From Microbacterium sp. C5A9 (GTDB lineage: Bacteria; Actinomycetota; Actinomycetes; Actinomycetales; Microbacteriaceae), in assembly GCF_022627955.1 (NCBI RefSeq), contig NZ_JABXGD010000003.1:124001-188000 (forward strand): 64,000 nucleotides of DNA, in the 5' to 3' direction. The stretch's first letter is position 1. Each line of letters begins with the position of its first letter. This document shows, piece by piece, positions 59,284 to 64,000 of the stretch. The position numbers were made by a program, and so were the translations under genes. The notes under the pieces were generated by a model that was not told where the DNA came from, made no database searches, and saw only the letters and a program-made list of their open reading frames with translations.

Positions 59284-60408
59284 TCAGACGGCGGTGAGAC
59301 CGTGCGGCGCGACGTTCAACCGCTCGCCGCCGTCGGCCGTCACGACGACGATGTCCTCGATGCGGGCGCCCCACTCGCCGGCGAAGTAGATGCCGGGTTC
59401 GATACTGAACGCCATGCCCTCGCGCAGCACCAGGTCGTTGCCGGGGGCGATGTACGGCTCCTCGTGCACCGAGACGCCGATGCCGTGACCGGTGCGATGC
59501 AGGAAGGCCTCGCCGAGACCGGCATCAGCCAGCACCCGGCGCGCCGCGGCATCCACCTCTTCTGCGGTCGCACCCGGTCGCACCGCGTCGACGGCGGCCT
59601 GCTGCGCGCGCACCAGCACGGCGATCCGCTCCGCGGCCTCGGGCGCGGGAGTCCCGACCACGTACGTGCGGGTGCTGTCGGAGTTGTAGCCGCTCGGAAC
59701 CGCTCCCCCGATGTCGACGACCACGACCTCGCCGTCGCCGATCACACGGTCGGAGACCTCGTGGTGGGGGTCGGCACCGTGGGGACCCGAACCGACGATC
59801 ACGAACTCGACCGTCTTGTGCCCCTCGGCCACGATCGCCTCGGCGATGTCGGCGGCCACCTCGCGCTCGGTGCGCCCGGCGCGCAGCCACTCGGGCACAC
59901 GGCGATGCACGGCGTCGATCGCCGCCCCGGCGCGGCGCAGCTCGGCGATCTCGGTGGCGTCCTTGATCATGCGACCCTCGCGCAGCACGGGCGTCGCGAG
60001 CTCGACCCGCACGCCGATCCGGTCCGCCAGAGGGATCACGTGCAGCGCGGGGAGCGCATCGGAGACACCGACGCGGGTGACCGATCCGAGGGCTGCGGCC
60101 ACGAGGTCGTAGGGGTTCTCGCCGTCGATCCAGTCGCCCACCGCGAGGCCGAGCTCGCCCACGGCGGTCGTCCTCACCTTGGCGAGCTCCATCCGCGGCA
60201 CGACGATCGTGGGGGCGATCCCCGGTCCGAGCACGAGCGCCGTCAGCCGCTCGATCGTGTCACCCTCGACGCCCACCAGATACTGCAGGTCGGGGCCGGG
60301 GCCGACGATGATCGCGTCGAGACCGGCGTCGGCGGCGAGAGCTGCGGCGCGGTCGAGTCGGGCGGCGTACACGGAGGCGGGGAACGGCAGTGTGCTCACG
60401 GCATCCAC
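59284..60408 (-). CDS. M24 family metallopeptidase (Xaa-Pro peptidase-like)
   Basis: Cytoplasmic peptidase of 374 residues with a creatinase N-terminal domain and a pita-bread metal domain. Metal ligands: D in VVDIGGAVPSGYNSDST (two Asp), H in HRTGHGIGVSVHEEP, E in SIEPGIY and E in ARIEDIVVV. All five are present, so it should be active with two metal ions, probably on X-Pro dipeptides. The start is GTG 60408; GTG 60399 is an alternative. Confidence 0.9.
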   Translation of the reverse strand: MDAVSTLPFPASVYAARLDRAAALAADAGLDAIIVGPGPDLQYLVGVEGDTIERLTALVLGPGIAPTIVVPRMELAKVRTTAVGELGLAVGDWIDGENPYDLVAAALGSVTRVGVSDALPALHVIPLADRIGVRVELATPVLREGRMIKDATEIAELRRAGAAIDAVHRRVPEWLRAGRTEREVAADIAEAIVAEGHKTVEFVIVGSGPHGADPHHEVSDRVIGDGEVVVVDIGGAVPSGYNSDSTRTYVVGTPAPEAAERIAVLVRAQQAAVDAVRPGATAEEVDAAARRVLADAGLGEAFLHRTGHGIGVSVHEEPYIAPGNDLVLREGMAFSIEPGIYFAGEWGARIEDIVVVTADGGERLNVAPHGLTAV

Positions 60409-60442
60409 GCTAGTGCGCTGACCCCGCCCCGGGAATGGCTGC

Positions 60443-60892
60443 TCAGCTGACGGCGAGGCGGATGCGCTCGGCGAGCACGGTGCGGTTGGCTGCCGTGAGC
60501 TCGAGCAGCGCGTAGGCGGTCGGCCACATCGTGCCGTCGTCGAGGTTCGAGATCGGCTCGAAGCCGAAGGTGCCGTACCGGACCTTGAACTTGCTGGCGG
60601 GCTGGAAGAAGCAGAGCACCTTGCCGTCCTTGCCCCACGCCGGCATGCCGTAATAGGTGCGAGGAACCAGCTCGGGAGCGACCTCGGTCACCAGCGCGTG
60701 CAGCGCCAAGGACAGCTCGCGATCCTTGTCGTCGGGCAGCTTCGCTACTGCCGCCTCGAGGTCGGCCACTCCCTCGGCGCGCACCTCTTCGGGGGTCTTC
60801 TTCGATCGCGAACGGGCCTTGCGCTTGTCGGCCGCGGCCTCCTTCATGGCCTCGCGCTCTTCGGCACTGAAGTTCTTCTCGTCGTCAACCAT
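60443..60892 (-). CDS. DUF1801 family protein
   Basis: Protein of 149 residues. The N-terminal third is a highly charged helix (AEEREAMKEAAADKRKARSRSKK). The domain begins at LSLALHALVTEVAPELVPRTYYGMPAW and continues GKVLCFFQPASKFKVRYGTFGF, typical of the DUF1801/YdhG-like family of unknown function. It follows the M24 peptidase on the same strand in transcription order (35 nt upstream of it), so the two may form an operon. Confidence 0.88.
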   Translation of the reverse strand: MVDDEKNFSAEEREAMKEAAADKRKARSRSKKTPEEVRAEGVADLEAAVAKLPDDKDRELSLALHALVTEVAPELVPRTYYGMPAWGKDGKVLCFFQPASKFKVRYGTFGFEPISNLDDGTMWPTAYALLELTAANRTVLAERIRLAVS

Positions 60893-60999
60893 GGCCGGCT
60901 CCTTTCACGGGGTGATCTGCGATGGATCTCACACTACGGATGCCGCGGCCTGCTGTGCTTCTCGATTCCTGACCGATCGCGGTCACCTAGGATGAGGGC

Positions 61000-62004
61000 A
61001 TGGTACGCCGTCGGCCCACGACCCTGGATGACATCGCAGAGGTCGCCGGAGTCTCACGGTCGACGGTGTGGTTCGTCCTCTCGGATTCAGGTCGTGTGTC
61101 GGACAAGACACGGGCCCACGTCCGCCAGGTCGCCGAGGACATGAAGTACGTCGTCAACGTCGGCGCCAGGAACCTCCGCAATGCGCGTGCAGGAGCGATC
61201 GGTGTGTATCTCCCCGAGAGCACGAGCGGGCTGGCCTACTACATGGACTTCATCTTCGGGGTCATCGACGTCGCATCCCGCAACGAGGTCTCGGTCACCG
61301 TGCTCCCCGAGGGGCGCACCAAGGCCCACCAGGTGTCCCACGTCGACGGGTACATCCTCGTCGACCCTCCCGACGACGACGCGACCGTGCTGAGCATCCT
61401 CAACGGCAAGCTGCCGGTCGTGAGCGGCGAGCGGTCCCCCTCGGGAGCACCCGCGCCCGACGCCGTGGTGGGATCGGATCATGCGAACGGCATGCGGGAG
61501 CTGCTCGAGCATCTCTCCACCTCGGGAGCGCAGCGTCCCGCGCTGATCGTCGGCCCCGCCAACACCGCCTGGGTGCGCGACATCCGCCACGCGTACCTCG
61601 AATGGTGCGAGGCCCGCGACGTCGCACCCGTGCTCGCGGACTCTGCGGAGCGCCTGAGCGCCGACGACATCCGGAGCGTGACGCGGGAGCTGCTGTCGTC
61701 CGATCCTGTGCCGGACGCGATCATCTCGACTCCCGACGGCTCGGCCGTGGGAGTGGTGTCGACCGCGCGGTCGATGGGGATCGTGATCGGCACGGAGCTC
61801 CTGGTGGCGGGATACGCCGATGGCCTCGCCATGGAGATGGCCGATCCCGCGATCACCGCGGTCGACCTCTCTCCCCGTGCCTTCGGCGCGCGGTGCGCCA
61901 CGCGTCTCTTCGAGGTGATCGACTCGTCGCGCGACGCCGAGTTCCCGGAAGAGGCGTTCCCGATCGCCGTCATCCCTCGCGATTCGACCTCACGACGCCG
62001 CTGA
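61000..62004 (+). CDS. LacI family transcriptional regulator
   Basis: Repressor of 334 residues. The helix-turn-helix is TTLDDIAEVAGVSRSTVWFVLSDSGRVSDKTR in parts, with the hinge helix YVVNVGARNLRN. A periplasmic-binding-protein-like ligand domain follows (GVYLPESTSGLAYYMDFIFGVID, VVGSDHANGMRELLEHL). It is upstream of the branched-chain-type ABC importer, with a GTTACCA-type palindrome between, so it probably represses that transporter. The ligand is unknown and need not be a sugar. Confidence 0.92.
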   Translation: MVRRRPTTLDDIAEVAGVSRSTVWFVLSDSGRVSDKTRAHVRQVAEDMKYVVNVGARNLRNARAGAIGVYLPESTSGLAYYMDFIFGVIDVASRNEVSVTVLPEGRTKAHQVSHVDGYILVDPPDDDATVLSILNGKLPVVSGERSPSGAPAPDAVVGSDHANGMRELLEHLSTSGAQRPALIVGPANTAWVRDIRHAYLEWCEARDVAPVLADSAERLSADDIRSVTRELLSSDPVPDAIISTPDGSAVGVVSTARSMGIVIGTELLVAGYADGLAMEMADPAITAVDLSPRAFGARCATRLFEVIDSSRDAEFPEEAFPIAVIPRDSTSRRR

Positions 62005-62053
62005 CGAAGCGACCGGCACCCGGTCATCGGCAGGGGCTCGGTGTGCGTTCGCA

Positions 62054-62069
62054 CGTTACCAACTGGTAA
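62054..62069. promoter_or_regulatory. GTTACCA-N2-TGGTAAC operator before the ABC importer
   Basis: GTTACCA (62054-62060), AC, TGGTAAC (62063-62069): perfect 7-bp arms. A GTAACCA half-site is at 62118-62124. Length and symmetry suit a LacI-type dimer, and the LacI gene ends 50 nt upstream. The 206-bp gap otherwise holds the transporter promoter and leader. Confidence 0.65.
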
Positions 62070-62210
62070 CAAGTTCTGCCGATCTTCGCGTACCTCTGGT
62101 GCTTTCTGTCTTTTGATGTAACCATCTATCAACCCAAAAGGGATGCTTCACACAGAATTTCACGGATTGTTTTGCCGGGTCCTGGCACCCGAGAAATGGG
62201 ATCACCCCTC

Positions 62211-63368
62211 ATGAACGCATCTGGAAACCGGCCGCAGCGCCGCGTCGTCACCGCTGCCGCCGCCACCGTCCTCCTCGGCGCGACTCTCGTCGCCTGCTCG
62301 TCGGCGACGACCGCGACGGACGACGCATCGGAATCGATCACCCTCGGCTACACCGCCACCCTCTCGGGCGACTTCGCGAGCTACGGCCTGCAGATGCGCC
62401 AGGGTGTCGACCTCGCCGTGGAGGAGCTGAACGCAGACGGAGGCATCGACGGGCGCACGGTCGAGATCGTCTCGGCCGACGACGAGGGCAGCCCGGCGAA
62501 CGGCCCGGTCGTCGCACAGCAGTTCTGCGACGAGTCGGTCGCCGCCGTCCTGGGATACAGCTTCTCGAGCGTCGCGCTGGCCGCCCTGCCCGTGTACGAC
62601 ACCTGCGGCATGCCGATCGTCGCGTCGGCGGTCACCTCGCCGGAGCTCTCGGGCGCGAGCCCCACCTTCTTCCGCAACGTCTTCACGGATGCCTCTCAGG
62701 GCGAGGCGATGGCCGCGCACGTGTACGAGTCAGGCGTCACCTCGATCGCCGTGCTGTTCCAGCAGGACGACTACGGCCAGGGCATCTCCGACGCCTTCTC
62801 GGAGGCGTTCGAGAAGGCGGGCGGAACCATCACCTCGGCGCAGGCCTACCAGCTCGGGAGCGTCGACTTCGGAACCGTGGTCGACACCGCTCTGAAGGAC
62901 GATCCCGAGGGCCTCTTCATCGGCGGGTTCTACACGGAGACCGCGAAGATCGCCGCGCAGGTGCGCGATGCCGGATCCGAGGTGGCGCTGTACGGCACCG
63001 ACGGAGCGGTCACCCCCGATCTCGTGGCCCTCGGAGGGGAGGCGGTCGACGGGATGACCGTGTACAGCGGCTTCTCCACGTCATCCGACGACCCCGACAC
63101 CCAGGCTTTCGTCGCGGCCTTCACCGAGAAGTACGACTCCGAGCCGACATCATGGGCGGCACTCGCCTACGACGCCACGAAGGTCGTCGCACAGGCCGTC
63201 TCCGACGCCGGCTCGACGGACCACGCCGCGATCGTCGACGCCCTCTCGGCGATCGAGGAGTTCCCGGGCGCGACGGGACCCATCAGCTTCGACGATGAGG
63301 GCAACCGGCTGGGCGACCTCATCTTCCTCACCGTCGCCGACGGTGCCTTCGTCCCGGTATCCGAGTGA
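62211..63368 (+). CDS. ABC transporter substrate-binding lipoprotein (branched-chain amino-acid type)
   Basis: Extracytoplasmic binding protein of 385 residues. A lipoprotein signal (VLLGATLVACSS, anchoring Cys at about 30) precedes a periplasmic-binding fold of the LivJ/LivK class: SGDFASYGLQMRQGVDLAVEELNADGGI, SGASPTFFRNVFTD, and FATVDKAL-like strands. Ligands of this class are amino acids, amides, urea or aromatic acids; which one is not resolved. ATG 62211 was taken as start, with ATG 62196 as an alternative. The permease follows 64 nt later. Confidence 0.9.
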   Translation: MNASGNRPQRRVVTAAAATVLLGATLVACSSATTATDDASESITLGYTATLSGDFASYGLQMRQGVDLAVEELNADGGIDGRTVEIVSADDEGSPANGPVVAQQFCDESVAAVLGYSFSSVALAALPVYDTCGMPIVASAVTSPELSGASPTFFRNVFTDASQGEAMAAHVYESGVTSIAVLFQQDDYGQGISDAFSEAFEKAGGTITSAQAYQLGSVDFGTVVDTALKDDPEGLFIGGFYTETAKIAAQVRDAGSEVALYGTDGAVTPDLVALGGEAVDGMTVYSGFSTSSDDPDTQAFVAAFTEKYDSEPTSWAALAYDATKVVAQAVSDAGSTDHAAIVDALSAIEEFPGATGPISFDDEGNRLGDLIFLTVADGAFVPVSE

Positions 63369-63432
63369 CTCGACCCCTCCCGGGGCCGTCCCCCACGGAC
63401 GGCCCCGCCCGTCACCCGAGAGGAATCGCACT

Positions 63433-64000
63433 GTGACTCAGGTACTCATCAACGGTCTCGCTGTCGGAGGCATCTACGGTCTCCTCGCGGTGTCCTTCAG
63501 CATCGTGTACGGGGTGCTCGGCATGGTCAACTTCGCGTTCGGCGAAGTCTTCATGTTCGGCGCATTCGGCGCCCTGGTGGCCTCGCTGTCGACCGTCCAG
63601 CTCGCGGGCGCCGAGCTCGCCGGGCCGGCGCTGCCGCCGTGGCTCGCCCTGATCGTGGGGCTGGTCGTCGGCGCCGCCGTCGGGTTCATCGTCGAGAGGC
63701 TGGCGTACAAGCCCCTCCGGTCCGCCCCCATCCTGTCGATGCTCATCACCGCGATCGCGGTCTCGCTCCTCCTGCGGGCCATCGGCACCTTCCTCTTCGG
63801 TGCGGCCCAGGTGCCGGTCGCGAAGCCGCAGATCGGCGAGGCGATCATCCTCGGCGATGCTCGCATCCAGCCGATCGACCTCGTGATCTTCGTCGTCGCG
63901 GTGTGCGCGGCCGGGGCGTTCTGGGCGATCGTGAGGTTCAGCCCGATCGGTCGGGCGATCCGCGCGACCGCGCTCGACAAGGACGCCGCCCGACTGATGG
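63433..64000 (+). CDS. ABC transporter permease, LivH type (3' end missing)
   Basis: Inner-membrane permease of the branched-chain-type importer, cut by the window edge after 189 codons. It starts with GTG 63433 after AGAGGAA. LivH features: LINGLAVGGIYGLLAVSFSIVYG, GMVNFAFGEVFMFGAF, the KPLRSAPILSMLITAIAVS stretch and SPIGRAIRATALDKDAARLMG-like EAA region at the cut. LivM, LivG and LivF should follow outside. Confidence 0.92.
   Translation, partial: MTQVLINGLAVGGIYGLLAVSFSIVYGVLGMVNFAFGEVFMFGAFGALVASLSTVQLAGAELAGPALPPWLALIVGLVVGAAVGFIVERLAYKPLRSAPILSMLITAIAVSLLLRAIGTFLFGAAQVPVAKPQIGEAIILGDARIQPIDLVIFVVAVCAAGAFWAIVRFSPIGRAIRATALDKDAARLM

Overview
The window is chromosomal DNA of a high-GC actinobacterium. 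Gene content and order point to Microbacteriaceae, most likely Microbacterium or a close relative; this rests on recognising proteins and synteny, not on a database search. It spans the replication origin. The conserved core runs cca – (inserted genes) – DUF6049 – murJ – trxB – trxA – (inserted genes) – parB – parA – rsmG – jag – yidC – yidD – rnpA – rpmH – dnaA – oriC – dnaN – recF – dciA – gyrB – gyrA – DUF3566 – tRNA-Ile – tRNA-Ala. dnaA, dnaN, recF, dciA, gyrB and gyrA read rightward. parB through rpmH read leftward, as usual for actinobacterial origins.

1-8.7 kb: end of a dipeptide-type ABC importer (permease and two ATPases); an aldehyde dehydrogenase/DUF779 pair with a GAF-domain regulator and a strong palindrome between them; a PadR regulator with a membrane partner; a TetR regulator divergent from a dihydrofolate-reductase-family protein. 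8.7-18 kb: cca, a Tat-exported phosphoesterase, an ASCH protein, an LPXTG surface protein, a luciferase-like monooxygenase and a methyltransferase. 18-25.7 kb: DUF6049 and MurJ (lipid II flippase), then trxB and trxA, each with a GGGAAY-N18-GTTG promoter of SigR/SigH type, then GrpB, a small unknown protein and a sugar porter.

25.7-36 kb is the segregation and replication hub. Its outstanding feature is a 2.86-kb gene-free interval between parA and rsmG (27666-30527). Together with the first codons of parA it holds ten parS sites (TGTTTCACGTGAAACA and close variants), a 24-copy hexamer array and a 6-copy octamer array that ends 2 bp from a parS. This looks like an expanded, repeat-bearing centromere 3.4-6.3 kb from dnaA. 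oriC proper lies between dnaA and dnaN, with three perfect and two near-perfect DnaA boxes. A second spot with DnaA-box-like palindromes and a 16-bp identity to oriC lies at 48.8 kb.

36-48 kb: replication and gyrase genes, a VIT-family transporter, a NarL-type two-component system with a DUF4097 protein, and two tRNAs. 49-57 kb: a nitrogen-acquisition locus (LysR, ornithine-cyclodeaminase family, flavoprotein amine oxidase, allantoate-type amidohydrolase, Amt, PII, HutD, class I amidotransferase-like peptidase). Its PII protein lacks the modifiable T-loop tyrosine. 57-64 kb: DUF3253, an XRE-cupin regulator, a saccharopine-dehydrogenase-like protein, an M24 peptidase, DUF1801, a LacI regulator and the start of a branched-chain amino-acid type ABC importer that runs off the window.
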